Shown here: one piece after another, positions 35,899 through 45,444 of the stretch
Layout: each line of letters begins with the position of its first letter
How positions within the stretch are numbered: the stretch's first letter is position 1
NCBI RefSeq assembly: GCF_009380165.1
Contig: NZ_WHUF01000007.1
Coordinates: forward strand, 186,001-250,000
Direction: 5' to 3'
Length of the DNA: 64,000 bases
DNA from: Rugamonas rivuli
GTDB lineage: Bacteria; Pseudomonadota; Gammaproteobacteria; Burkholderiales; Burkholderiaceae_D
Position numbers and translations under genes: made by a program
Notes under the pieces: model-generated
Told to the model about the DNA's origin: nothing
Database searches by the model: none
Seen by the model: the letters and a program-made list of their open reading frames with translations, nothing else

Positions 35899-38800
35899 AT
35901 GAAAGCCCAAGGTCTGTACGATCCGTCCAATGAACACGATGCCTGCGGCGTCGGTTTCGTCGCCCACATCAAGGGCAACAAGAGCCACTCCATCGTGGAA
36001 CAGGGTCTGTTGATCCTGAAGAACCTCGATCACCGGGGCGCCGTCGGCGCCGATGCGCTGATGGGCGATGGCGCCGGCATCCTGATCCAGATCCCGGACC
36101 AGTACTACCGCGACGAAATGGCCAAGCAAGGCGTGGAACTGCCGCCGCCAGGCGAATACGGCGTCGGCATGGTGTTCCTGCCTAAAGAAAATGCATCGCG
36201 CATCGCCTGCGAACAGGAAATCGAGCGCGCCGTGCGCGCCGAAGGCCAGGTCGTGCTGGGCTGGCGCAACGTGCCGGTGGACTGCGACATGCCGATGTCC
36301 CCTACCGTGCGCGCCAAGGAACCGGTGATCCGCCAGATCTTCATCGGCCGCGGCGCCGACATCATGGTGACCGATGCGCTGGAGCGTAAGCTGTACGTGA
36401 TCCGCAAATCGTCGGGCCACGCCATTCAGGCGTTGAAGCTGATCCACGGCAAAGAATTCTTCGTGGCCTCGCTGTCGGCCCGCACCATCGTCTACAAGGG
36501 CCTGCTGCTGGCGGACCAGGTCGGCGTGTACTACAAAGACCTGCAGGATGCGCGCTGCGTGTCCGCGCTGGCGCTGGTGCACCAGCGTTTCTCGACCAAC
36601 ACCTTCCCGGAATGGCCGCTGGCCCACCCGTACCGCCTGATCGCCCACAACGGCGAGATCAACACCGTCAAGGGCAACTTCAACTGGATGCGCGCCCGTG
36701 AAGGCGTGATGAAATCCGCCGTGCTGGGCGACGACCTGCACAAGCTGTTCCCGCTGATCTACGAAGGCCAGTCGGACACCGCCTGCTTCGACAACGCGCT
36801 AGAACTGCTGCTGATGGCAGGCTATCCGATCGCCCAGGCGATGATGATGATGATCCCGGAAGCCTGGGAAAATCACGGCACGATGGACGACAATCGCCGC
36901 GCGTTCTACGAATATCACGCCGCCATGATGGAACCGTGGGACGGCCCTGCCGCCATGGCCTTCACCGACGGACGCTACATCGGCGGCACGCTGGACCGCA
37001 ATGGCCTGCGTCCGGCCCGCTACATCGTCACCGACGACGACCTGGTGGTGATGGCGTCGGAATCGGGCGTGCTGCCGATTCCCGAATCGAAGATCATCCA
37101 GAAATGGCGCCTGCAGCCAGGCAAGATGTTCCTGATCGACCTGGAAGCCGGCCGCATCATCGACGATAAAGAGCTGAAAGACACCTACGCCAACGCCAAG
37201 CCGTACAAGGCATGGATCAACGCGGTGCGCATCAAGCTCAACGAAATCAAGCTGAGCGAAAGCCAGCTGGCGCACAACCGCGCCAAGGACATCGCGCCGG
37301 CCCAGGGCGAAAAAGCCCTGCCGTCGCTGCTGGACCGCCAGCAAGCCTTCGGCTACACCCAGGAAGACTTGAAGTTCCTGATGGCGCCGATGGCCGCCGC
37401 CGGCGAAGAAGCCACCGGCTCGATGGGCAACGACTCGCCGCTGGCCGTCATGTCCAACAAGCTCAAGCCGCTGTACAACTACTTCAAGCAGCTGTTCGCG
37501 CAAGTGACCAACCCGCCGATCGACCCGATCCGCGAAGCGATGGTGATGTCGCTGGTGTCCTTCATCGGCCCGAAACCTAATCTGCTGGACACCAACAACG
37601 TCAACCCGCCGATGCGCCTTGAAGTGTCGCAGCCTGTTCTGGGCTTCGACGACATGGCCCGCCTGCGCGGCATCAGCCAGCACACCGGCGGCAAGTTCAA
37701 GTCGTACGAGCTGAACATCTGCTACCCGCTGGCCTGGGGCAAGGAAGGCGTGGAAGCATGCCTGGCCTCGCTGTGCGCCGAGGCGGTCGATGCGGTCAAG
37801 TCCGGCCACAACATCCTGATCGTGTCGGACCGCTCGGTTGGCGCCGATCGTGTTGCCATCCCCGCGCTTCTGGCGACATCCACCATCCATCAGCACCTGG
37901 TGAGCAAGGGCTTGCGCGCTTCCACCGGCCTCGTCGTGGAAACCGGCTCGGCCCGCGAAACCCACCACTTCGCGCTGCTGGCAGGCTATGGCGCCGAAGC
38001 TATCCACCCTTACCTGGCAATGGAAACCCTGGTCGAGATGGCGCACGGCATGCCGGGCGATATGTCGGGCGACAAGGCGGTCTACAACTACACCAAGGCC
38101 ATCGGCAAGGGCCTGATGAAGGTCATGTCCAAGATGGGCATCTCGACCTACATGTCCTACTGCGGCGCGCAGATCTTCGAAGCTGTCGGCCTGAACAAGT
38201 CGCTGGTCGACAAATACTTCAAGGGCACGGCCTCGAACGTTGAAGGTATCGGCGTGTTCGAAGTGGCGGAAGAGGCGCTGCGCCTGCATAACCTGGCTTT
38301 CGGCAACGATCCTGTACTGGAAAACCACCTGGACGCCGGTGGCGAGTACGCCTACCGCGTGCGCGGCGAAGACCACCTGTGGACTCCGGATGCGATCGCG
38401 AAACTGCAGCATTCGACCCGCAGCAACAACTTCTCCAGCTATAAAGAGTACGCCCAGATCATCAACGACCAGAGCAAGCGCCACCTGACGCTGCGCGGCC
38501 TGTTCGAGTTCAAGCTTGATCCGTCGAAGGCGATCCCGCTGGACGAAGTCGAGCCGGCCAAGGAAATCGTCAAGCGCTTCGCGACTGGCGCGATGTCCAT
38601 GGGTTCGATCTCGACCGAAGCCCACGCGACCCTGGCGGTGGCGATGAACCGCATCGGCGGCAAGTCCAACACCGGCGAAGGCGGCGAAGATCCATCGCGC
38701 TACACGATGGAACTGAAAGGCATCAAGATCAAGCAGGGCGAGACCATGGCTTCGGTCATGGGCAAGGAACAGATGGTGGTCGACATTCCGCTGCAGGAAG

Positions 38801-40626
38801 GCGACTCGCTGCGTTCGCGCATCAAGCAGGTGGCGTCCGGCCGTTTCGGCGTGACTGCGGCCTACCTGAACTCGGCCGACCAGATTCAAATCAAGATGGC
38901 GCAGGGCGCCAAGCCTGGCGAAGGCGGCCAGCTGCCGGGCCATAAAGTGTCCGAATACATCGCCACCCTGCGCTTCTCGGTGCCGGGCGTGGGCCTGATT
39001 TCGCCGCCGCCGCACCACGATATTTACTCGATCGAAGACTTGGCCCAGCTGATCCACGACTTGAAGAACGCCAATCCGCGCGCTTCGATCTCGGTCAAGC
39101 TGGTGTCGGAAGTCGGTATCGGCACGGTGGCCGCAGGCGTCACCAAGGCCAAGGCCGATCACGTGGTCGTGGCCGGCCATGACGGCGGCACCGGCGCTTC
39201 GCCGCTGTCGTCGGTCAAGCACGCCGGCACGCCGTGGGAGCTGGGCCTGGCTGAAACCCAGCAAACGCTGGTGCTGAACGGCCTGCGCAGCCGCATCCGC
39301 GTCCAAGCCGACGGCCAGATGCGTACCGGCCGCGACGTCGTCATCGCCGCCATGCTGGGCGCCGACGAAATCGGCTTCGCCACCGCGCCGCTGGTGGTCG
39401 AGGGTTGCATCATGATGCGCAAATGCCACCTGAACACTTGCCCTGTCGGCGTCGCCACGCAGGATCCTGTGCTGCGCGCCAAGTTCTCCGGCAAGCCTGA
39501 GTACGTCGTGAACTACTTCTTCTTCGTCGCCGAAGAAGCCCGCCAGCTGATGGCGCAACTGGGCATCCGCACTTACGACGAGCTGATCGGCCGCGTCGAC
39601 CTGCTGGACAAATCCAAGGCCATCACGCACTGGAAAGCCAAGGGCCTGGACTTCAGCAACATCTTCTACCAGCCGGAAGTGCAGGAAGGTCATTCGATCT
39701 ACCACACGATGGAACAGGACCACGGCCTCGACAAGGCGCTCGATCACAAGCTGATCGCGCAAGCCAAGGCGGCGCTGGAAAAAGGCGAGCGCGTGTCCTT
39801 CATCTCGCCGGTGAAGAACTTGAACCGCACCGTCGGCACCATGTTGTCGGGCGAAGTGGCCAAGCGCTACGGCCACGCCGGCCTGCCGGACGACACCATC
39901 CACATCCAGCTGCAAGGCACGGCGGGCCAGTCGGCCTGCGCCTTCCTGGCGCACGGCATCACCATCGACCTGGTCGGCGAGGGTAACGATTACGTCGGCA
40001 AGGGCTTGTCGGGCGGCCGCATCATCGTGCGTCCGAACACCGAGTTCCGTGGCTGGGCGGTGAACAACATCATCATCGGCAACACCGTGCTGTACGGCGC
40101 GATCAGCGGCGAAGCCTTCTTCAACGGCGTGGCCGGCGAGCGTTTCGCCGTGCGTAACTCGGGCGCCACCGCCATCGTCGAAGGCACGGGCGATCACGGT
40201 TGCGAATACATGACCGGCGGCACCGTGGTGGTGCTGGGCGCCACCGGCCGCAACTTCGCGGCGGGCATGTCGGGCGGCATCGCCTATGTGTACGACCCGG
40301 AGGGCGATTTCGAAGCCCGCTGCAACACCGCGATGGTGACGCTGGAGCCGGTGCTGACCGCCAAGGAGCAGGAAGCCCAGAGCGAAACCTGGCACGTGCA
40401 GCACAAGGACCATGGCCGCGAGGCGGACGAGGTGATCCTGAAGCGTTTGATCGAGCGCCACTTCAAGCACACCGGCAGCACCCGTGCCCGCCTGTTGCTG
40501 GACAACTGGGCCGAAGGCCGCGGCAAATTCGTCAAGGTCTTCCCGAGCGAATACAAGCGCGCCCTGATCGAGATGGCCGAGGACGTGGCGAACGAAGCCG
40601 CCGTCGTCCAGCCGATCGCAGCATAA
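35899..40626 (+). CDS. gltB: glutamate synthase (NADPH) large subunit
   Basis: The 1575-residue GOGAT alpha subunit makes two glutamates from glutamine and 2-oxoglutarate. The N-terminal glutaminase domain has nucleophile Cys16 (HDACGVGFVA), which should become residue 1 after removal of a 15-residue propeptide. A central domain, the FMN-binding synthase domain (about 850-1230) and a C-terminal glucan-like GXGXG domain follow. The [3Fe-4S] cysteines are Cys1170, Cys1176 and Cys1181 in CIMMRKCHLNTC. GAGAG lies 7 bases before the ATG. It is paired with gltD after a REP-like element. Confidence 0.97.
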   Translation: MKAQGLYDPSNEHDACGVGFVAHIKGNKSHSIVEQGLLILKNLDHRGAVGADALMGDGAGILIQIPDQYYRDEMAKQGVELPPPGEYGVGMVFLPKENASRIACEQEIERAVRAEGQVVLGWRNVPVDCDMPMSPTVRAKEPVIRQIFIGRGADIMVTDALERKLYVIRKSSGHAIQALKLIHGKEFFVASLSARTIVYKGLLLADQVGVYYKDLQDARCVSALALVHQRFSTNTFPEWPLAHPYRLIAHNGEINTVKGNFNWMRAREGVMKSAVLGDDLHKLFPLIYEGQSDTACFDNALELLLMAGYPIAQAMMMMIPEAWENHGTMDDNRRAFYEYHAAMMEPWDGPAAMAFTDGRYIGGTLDRNGLRPARYIVTDDDLVVMASESGVLPIPESKIIQKWRLQPGKMFLIDLEAGRIIDDKELKDTYANAKPYKAWINAVRIKLNEIKLSESQLAHNRAKDIAPAQGEKALPSLLDRQQAFGYTQEDLKFLMAPMAAAGEEATGSMGNDSPLAVMSNKLKPLYNYFKQLFAQVTNPPIDPIREAMVMSLVSFIGPKPNLLDTNNVNPPMRLEVSQPVLGFDDMARLRGISQHTGGKFKSYELNICYPLAWGKEGVEACLASLCAEAVDAVKSGHNILIVSDRSVGADRVAIPALLATSTIHQHLVSKGLRASTGLVVETGSARETHHFALLAGYGAEAIHPYLAMETLVEMAHGMPGDMSGDKAVYNYTKAIGKGLMKVMSKMGISTYMSYCGAQIFEAVGLNKSLVDKYFKGTASNVEGIGVFEVAEEALRLHNLAFGNDPVLENHLDAGGEYAYRVRGEDHLWTPDAIAKLQHSTRSNNFSSYKEYAQIINDQSKRHLTLRGLFEFKLDPSKAIPLDEVEPAKEIVKRFATGAMSMGSISTEAHATLAVAMNRIGGKSNTGEGGEDPSRYTMELKGIKIKQGETMASVMGKEQMVVDIPLQEGDSLRSRIKQVASGRFGVTAAYLNSADQIQIKMAQGAKPGEGGQLPGHKVSEYIATLRFSVPGVGLISPPPHHDIYSIEDLAQLIHDLKNANPRASISVKLVSEVGIGTVAAGVTKAKADHVVVAGHDGGTGASPLSSVKHAGTPWELGLAETQQTLVLNGLRSRIRVQADGQMRTGRDVVIAAMLGADEIGFATAPLVVEGCIMMRKCHLNTCPVGVATQDPVLRAKFSGKPEYVVNYFFFVAEEARQLMAQLGIRTYDELIGRVDLLDKSKAITHWKAKGLDFSNIFYQPEVQEGHSIYHTMEQDHGLDKALDHKLIAQAKAALEKGERVSFISPVKNLNRTVGTMLSGEVAKRYGHAGLPDDTIHIQLQGTAGQSACAFLAHGITIDLVGEGNDYVGKGLSGGRIIVRPNTEFRGWAVNNIIIGNTVLYGAISGEAFFNGVAGERFAVRNSGATAIVEGTGDHGCEYMTGGTVVVLGATGRNFAAGMSGGIAYVYDPEGDFEARCNTAMVTLEPVLTAKEQEAQSETWHVQHKDHGREADEVILKRLIERHFKHTGSTRARLLLDNWAEGRGKFVKVFPSEYKRALIEMAEDVANEAAVVQPIAA

Positions 40627-40641
40627 GACAGCCAAGAACGT

Positions 40642-40713
40642 CGTCATTCCCGCGCAAGCGGGAATCCATAGAACGCCAGCTCAGCATGGATCCCCGCTTG
40701 CGCGGGGATGACG
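40642..40713. repeat. REP-like palindrome between gltB and gltD
   Basis: The 28-base arms at 40642-40669 and 40686-40713 are inverted with two mismatches. Each arm holds an inner hairpin (CCCGC-GCAA-GCGGG type). The centre CATAGAACGCCAGCTCAGC matches part of the element at 22334-22434, so both belong to one family. It lies within the gltBD operon and would form a stable stem in the mRNA. Confidence 0.85.
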
Positions 40714-40740
40714 GAGCAACAGATAACTAAAGGACTTATC

Positions 40741-42204
40741 GTGGGTAAAATCACCGGCTTCATGGAATTCAAGCGTCAGGACGAGAGCTATTTGCCGCCT
40801 GCTACGCGTTTGAAAAACTATTCCGAATTCGTCATCACCCTGACCAATGAACAGGCCAAGGTGCAGGGCGCGCGCTGCATGGATTGCGGCATCCCGTTCT
40901 GCAACACCGGCTGCCCGGTCAACAACATCATCCCGGACTGGAACGACCTGGTTTATCGCGGCAACTACCGCGAGGCGCTGGACACCCTGCACTCGACCAA
41001 CAACTTCCCGGAATTCACCGGCCGCATCTGCCCTGCGCCGTGCGAAGCCGCCTGTACGCTGGGCATCAACAACGATCCGGTCGGCATCAAGTCGATCGAG
41101 CACAAGATCATCGACGAAGGCTGGGAGCACGGCTGGGTCGTGCCGCAGCCTGCGGCCAAGCAGAGCGGCAAGAAGGTCGCCATCGTCGGTTCCGGTCCTG
41201 CCGGCCTGGCGGCGGCGCAGCAGCTGGCGCGCGCCGGCCATGCCGTCACTGTGTTCGAGAAGAGCGATCGCGTCGGCGGCCTGCTGCGCTACGGCATCCC
41301 TGACTTCAAGATGGAAAAGTCGCACATCGACCGCCGCATCAAGCAGATGGAAGCCGAAGGCGTGGTGTTCCGCACCAGCGTGCTGGTTGGCAAGGACTTC
41401 CCGGCCAACGTCAACAACTGGGCCAAGGAAACCATCTTCCCGGAAGACCTGGAGAAGGAATTCGACGCCGTCATCCTGGCCGGCGGCGCCGAGCAGCCGC
41501 GCGACCTGCCTGTGCCGGGCCGCGAGCTGAAGGGCGTGCACTTCGCCATGGACTTCCTGCCGCTGCAAAACAAGGTCAACGCCGGCGACAAGGTGAAGGA
41601 CCAGCTGAAAGCCACCGGCAAGCATGTGGTGGTGATCGGCGGCGGCGACACCGGTTCCGACTGCGTCGGCACCTCGAACCGCCACGGCGCGGCCTCGGTC
41701 ACGCAGTTCGAGCTGATGCCCATGCCGCCGGAGCAAGAGAACAAGCCGCTGGTCTGGCCGTACTGGCCGACCAAGCTGCGCACCTCCTCGTCGCACGAGG
41801 AAGGCTGCGAGCGCGACTGGGCTGTGGCCACCAAGCGTCTGGAAGGCAAGAACGGCAAGGTCGAGAAGCTGGTCGCCTGCCGCGTCGAGTGGAAAGACGG
41901 CAAGATGGCCGAAGTGCCGAACTCGGAATTCGAGATGAAGGCCGACCTGGTGCTGCTGGCGATGGGTTTTGTATCGCCGGTGGCCAATGTGCTGGACGCA
42001 TTCGGCATCGAGAAAGATGCACGCGGCAACGCCAAGGCCAGCACGGACGGCGAAGGCTGCTACAAAACATCCGCCCCCAAGGTGTTTGCCGCCGGCGACG
42101 TGCGCCGCGGCCAGTCGCTGGTGGTGTGGGCGATCCGCGAAGGCCGCCAGTGCGCGCGCGCGGTCGATGAGTTTTTGATGGGCTCGTCGGAACTGCCGCG
42201 CTAA
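40741..42204 (+). CDS. gltD: glutamate synthase (NADPH) small subunit
   Basis: The 487-residue GOGAT beta subunit transfers electrons from NADPH through FAD and [4Fe-4S] clusters to GltB. The N-terminal cluster cysteines are in CMDCGIPFCNTGCP and CPAPCEAAC. The FAD motif is VGSGPAGLAAAQ and the NADPH motif IGGGDTGSDC. The GTG start at 40741 is preceded by AAAGGA at the right distance and gives the family N-terminus MGKITGFMEFKRQ. An intrinsic terminator follows the stop. Confidence 0.95.
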   Translation: MGKITGFMEFKRQDESYLPPATRLKNYSEFVITLTNEQAKVQGARCMDCGIPFCNTGCPVNNIIPDWNDLVYRGNYREALDTLHSTNNFPEFTGRICPAPCEAACTLGINNDPVGIKSIEHKIIDEGWEHGWVVPQPAAKQSGKKVAIVGSGPAGLAAAQQLARAGHAVTVFEKSDRVGGLLRYGIPDFKMEKSHIDRRIKQMEAEGVVFRTSVLVGKDFPANVNNWAKETIFPEDLEKEFDAVILAGGAEQPRDLPVPGRELKGVHFAMDFLPLQNKVNAGDKVKDQLKATGKHVVVIGGGDTGSDCVGTSNRHGAASVTQFELMPMPPEQENKPLVWPYWPTKLRTSSSHEEGCERDWAVATKRLEGKNGKVEKLVACRVEWKDGKMAEVPNSEFEMKADLVLLAMGFVSPVANVLDAFGIEKDARGNAKASTDGEGCYKTSAPKVFAAGDVRRGQSLVVWAIREGRQCARAVDEFLMGSSELPR

Positions 42205-42234
42205 TCCCAGCGCACCGCGATAGCCTGCCTCCCG

Positions 42235-42275
42235 CCGGTGGCGAACGGGTGATCCCTGTTCCCACCGGTTTTTTT
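42235..42275 (+). terminator. Rho-independent terminator of gltBD
   Basis: The stem CCGGTGG / CCACCGG encloses a second paired segment (GAACGGG with CCCTGTTC). Seven T residues follow. Confidence 0.85.
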
Positions 42276-42330
42276 ACGTCCTTGGCTTGTGCAATGCAGC
42301 AATGTAACAATTCTTGATAGGTGTAAATTG

Positions 42331-42360
42331 CTGACTTTAGGTTCATTAGTGTTGTATTAT
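42331..42360 (+). promoter_or_regulatory. putative mla operon promoter
   Basis: CTGACT (42331-42336) and TATTAT (42355-42360) are spaced 18 bp in an AT-rich stretch about 90 bases before mlaF. It is the best sigma-70-like pair in the gap, but only moderate. Confidence 0.35.
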
Positions 42361-42448
42361 CTGCTACTTACGATGCCTCTCTCTGTCACAAAAGAGGGGG
42401 CGCCAGCAGAGATTAACCTTTCTGCACTACAATACGGCATTAAAAACA

Positions 42449-43264
42449 ATGAGTTCAGTCGTGGCTAATCTAGTCGAAATCCGTGATCTACACTTTTCCT
42501 ACGGAAAGCGCGCCATCCTGTCGGGCCTCCAGATGGATTTCCCACGCGGGAAAGTGATCGCTGTGATGGGCGGCTCGGGCAGCGGCAAGACCACGGTATT
42601 GCGCCTGATCGGCGGCCAGATCCGCCCACAACGCGGCCATGTCAAGGTGCAGGGCCAGGTCGTGCACAAGCTAAATACCGCCGGCTTGTATCTGCTGCGG
42701 CGCAAAATGGGCATGCTGTTCCAGCACGGCGCGCTGTTTACCGACCTCACCGTCTTTGAAAACGTCGCCTTCCCGCTGCGCGAGCATACCGACTTGCCGG
42801 AAGAGCTGATCCGCAACCTGGTGCTGATGAAACTGCACGCGGTCGGCCTGCGCAACGCCGCCAAGCTGAAGCCGGGCGAAATCTCCGGCGGCATGGCCCG
42901 CCGCGTGGCGCTGGCCCGTTCGATCGCGCTGGACCCGGAACTGATCATGTACGACGAGCCCTTCGCCGGCCTCGACCCGATCTCGATGGGCGTCACCGCC
43001 AACCTGATCCGCAACCTGAATACCGCGCTGGGCTCGACCACCGTGCTGGTCTCGCACGACGTCAAGGAATGCTTCGCCATCGCCGACTACGTCTACTTCC
43101 TGTCGCAGGGCAAGATCGTCGCGCACGGCACGCCGGCCGACATGATGGTGTCGACCGACCCGTACGTGAAGCAGTTCGTCAACGCCGAGGCCGACGGTCC
43201 GGTGCCCTTCCACTATCCAGGCAAGTCCCTGGCCGATGATCTGGGCCTGGGAGCGCAAGCATGA
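42449..43264 (+). CDS. mlaF: phospholipid transport ATP-binding protein MlaF
   Basis: The 271-residue ABC ATPase of the Mla system transports phospholipids between the inner and outer membranes to keep outer-leaflet asymmetry. Walker A is GGSGSGKTT, the signature ISGGMARRVALARS and Walker B LIMYDEPFAGLDP. It is the first gene of mlaFEDACB, overlaps mlaE by 4 bases and follows the gltBD terminator. Confidence 0.95.
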   Translation: MSSVVANLVEIRDLHFSYGKRAILSGLQMDFPRGKVIAVMGGSGSGKTTVLRLIGGQIRPQRGHVKVQGQVVHKLNTAGLYLLRRKMGMLFQHGALFTDLTVFENVAFPLREHTDLPEELIRNLVLMKLHAVGLRNAAKLKPGEISGGMARRVALARSIALDPELIMYDEPFAGLDPISMGVTANLIRNLNTALGSTTVLVSHDVKECFAIADYVYFLSQGKIVAHGTPADMMVSTDPYVKQFVNAEADGPVPFHYPGKSLADDLGLGAQA

Positions 43265-44046
43265 GTATCAAGAACTGGTTGTCCAAGCTGGGCGCACCCC
43301 TGCGCGATTACGTGGAAAGCATAGGCTACGGCGCCCGTACCTTCGCCAATATGCTGGGCGTCTCGCCCGGCCTGCTGCGCCGTCCGGCGCTGCTGGTCGA
43401 GCAGCTGCACTTCATCGGCAATTATTCGATGCTGATCATCACCCTGTCCGGCCTGTTCGTCGGCATGGTGCTGGGCCTGCAGGGTTACTATACGCTGAAC
43501 AAATACGGCGCCGAGCAGTCGCTGGGCCTGCTGGTGGCACTGGGCCTGACCCGCGAACTGGGCCCGGTCATCACCGCGCTGCTGTTTGCCGGCCGCGCCG
43601 GCACCTCGCTGACCGCCGAAATCGGCCTGATGAAGGCTGGCGAGCAGCTGTCGGCGATGGAAATGATGGCCGTTAACCCTATCCAGCGCGTGCTGGCGCC
43701 CCGCTTCTGGGCCGGCGTGATCTCGGTGCCGCTGCTGGCGTCGGTGTTCAGCGCGGTCGGCGTGCTGGGCGGCTGGCTGGTCGGCGTGCAGCTGATCGGC
43801 GTCGATGACGGCGCATTCTGGTCGCAGATGCAGGGCGGCGTCGACATCTGGAAAGATATTTTCAACGGTTTTGCCAAGAGCGTGGTGTTCGGTATCGCCA
43901 TCACCTTCATTGCGCTGTACCAGGGCTATGAAGCCCAGCCGACCCCGGAAGACGTGGCGCGCGCCACCACCCGCACGGTCGTGATCTCATCGCTGATGAT
44001 CTGGTGGCTGGACTTCATGATGACGGCGCTGATGTTCAGCAAATAA
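43261..44046 (+). CDS. mlaE: phospholipid ABC transporter permease MlaE
   Basis: The 261-residue inner membrane permease of the Mla transporter has about five or six transmembrane segments. Family landmarks include GMVLGLQGYYTLNKYGAEQS near residue 63, LTRELGPVITALLFAGRAGT near 97 and EIGLMKAGEQLSAMEMMAVN near 120. It pairs with MlaF on the cytoplasmic side and MlaD on the periplasmic side. Confidence 0.95.
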   Translation: MSIKNWLSKLGAPLRDYVESIGYGARTFANMLGVSPGLLRRPALLVEQLHFIGNYSMLIITLSGLFVGMVLGLQGYYTLNKYGAEQSLGLLVALGLTRELGPVITALLFAGRAGTSLTAEIGLMKAGEQLSAMEMMAVNPIQRVLAPRFWAGVISVPLLASVFSAVGVLGGWLVGVQLIGVDDGAFWSQMQGGVDIWKDIFNGFAKSVVFGIAITFIALYQGYEAQPTPEDVARATTRTVVISSLMIWWLDFMMTALMFSK

Positions 44047-44082
44047 ACGCCAAAGTACAAGATAAGAAACTAAGGAATCGCT

Positions 44083-44553
44083 ATGCAACGTAAATCTCTG
44101 GATGTCTGGGTCGGTCTGTTCATCGTCGTCGGCGTCGCCGCACTGATGTTTCTGGCGCTGAAAGCCGGCAACATGGGTTCCATGTCCTTCGGCAAGGTGT
44201 ATCCGATCACCGCCAAGTTCGACAACATCGGCAGCCTGCGCCCGCAAGCGGCGGTCAAGGCGGCCGGCGTGGTGGTAGGCCGTGTGGGAGAGATCAAGTT
44301 TGATGACAAGAGTTACCAGGCACTGGTAACCTTGAACATGGAAGAAGGTTACAAATTCCCTAAAGACAGCTCGGCCAAGATCCTGACCGCCGGCCTGCTG
44401 GGCGAACAATACGTGGGCATCGAAGCCGGCGGCGACACCAATAACCTGGCCGCCGGCGACAAGATCGCCCGTACCCAATCGGCCGCCGTGCTGGAAGACT
44501 TGATCAACCAGTTCATCTACAGCAAGGCTGCAGAAGGAAAGGACAGCAAATGA
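44083..44553 (+). CDS. mlaD: MCE-domain substrate-binding protein MlaD
   Basis: The 156-residue protein has an N-terminal membrane anchor (about 8-28) and a single MCE domain (about 40-120, IGSLRPQAAVKAAGVVVGRV), which forms a hexameric ring in the periplasm that receives lipid from MlaC. AAGGAATC lies just before the ATG. Its 3' end overlaps mlaA by 4 bases. Confidence 0.95.
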   Translation: MQRKSLDVWVGLFIVVGVAALMFLALKAGNMGSMSFGKVYPITAKFDNIGSLRPQAAVKAAGVVVGRVGEIKFDDKSYQALVTLNMEEGYKFPKDSSAKILTAGLLGEQYVGIEAGGDTNNLAAGDKIARTQSAAVLEDLINQFIYSKAAEGKDSK

Positions 44554-45413
44554 CGCACCGTACTCCGCAACACCTCCGCCGTGCCGCACTGGCGCTGGGC
44601 GTCACCGTGCTGCTGGCCGGCTGCGCCGGCCCGAACCCGCGCGATCCGTACGAAGGCTTCAACCGCGCCATGTTCAGCTTTAACGATACGGTCGACACCT
44701 ACGCGCTGAAACCGGCCGCGACGGCCTACCGCAACGTGCTGCCGAACTTCGTGCAGACCGGCGTCAACAACTTCTTCGGCAACCTGGCCGACGCCTGGAC
44801 CGGCGTCAACAACCTGCTGCAAGGCAAGGGCGAAGCCGGCATGTCGGACGTCACCCGTTTCGCGCTGAATTCCACGCTGGGCATCGTCGGCCTGTTCGAC
44901 ATCGCCTCGGAAGCCGGCCTGCAAAAGCACAAGGAAGACTTCGGCCAGACGCTGGGTACCTGGGGCGTGCCGTCCGGCCCCTACCTGATGCTGCCGCTGC
45001 TGGGCCCATCGACCGTGCGCGATACGGTGGCCCTGCCGCTGGACATCAAAGGCGATATCTGGGGCTACAAGGAACCGGTCTACATCCGCAACAGCGGCAC
45101 CGCGCTGCGTGCGGTCGACCAGCGCTCCAACTTGCTCAACGCCACCAGCCTGCTGGAAGACGCCGCCCTGGACCGCTACGAGTTCATCCGCGACGGCTTC
45201 CTGCAGCGCCGCGAAAGCCAGATCCATCCGGACGGCGACGAGCCGCCACGCAAGTCCAAGAAGGACGATGCGGCGGAAATCGACGCCAAGCCAGCCGTTG
45301 CGCCAACCGTTGCAACGATTGCCACCGCACAAACTTCTGCCCCCGTGTCATCCGAATCGGCGCCAAAAGAGTTAAACTCTGGCGCACCGGCTGCAAGCAA
45401 CGTCAGCCCGTGA
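44550..45413 (+). CDS. mlaA: outer membrane lipoprotein MlaA (VacJ)
   Basis: The 287-residue lipoprotein has lipobox LLAGC with Cys25. The VacJ domain follows (about 30-220, DPYEGFNRAMFSFNDTVDTY, then GVNNFFGNLADAW). MlaA forms a channel with porin that removes phospholipid from the outer leaflet and passes it to MlaC. A Lys/Ala/Pro-rich, Ser-containing tail (about 228-287) is longer than in E. coli MlaA. Here the gene lies inside the mla operon between mlaD and mlaC. Confidence 0.95.
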   Translation: MTHRTPQHLRRAALALGVTVLLAGCAGPNPRDPYEGFNRAMFSFNDTVDTYALKPAATAYRNVLPNFVQTGVNNFFGNLADAWTGVNNLLQGKGEAGMSDVTRFALNSTLGIVGLFDIASEAGLQKHKEDFGQTLGTWGVPSGPYLMLPLLGPSTVRDTVALPLDIKGDIWGYKEPVYIRNSGTALRAVDQRSNLLNATSLLEDAALDRYEFIRDGFLQRRESQIHPDGDEPPRKSKKDDAAEIDAKPAVAPTVATIATAQTSAPVSSESAPKELNSGAPAASNVSP

Positions 45414-45444
45414 CCCCGAAGAACCACACAAAGGTAACGAAAAC

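Noticed and set aside
36799..40647. A very long open frame (over 1,200 codons) on the minus strand opposite gltB
   Set aside because: gltB on the plus strand is unmistakable. The antisense frame is an effect of GC-rich codon bias and its translation is His/Arg/Gln-rich low-complexity sequence.
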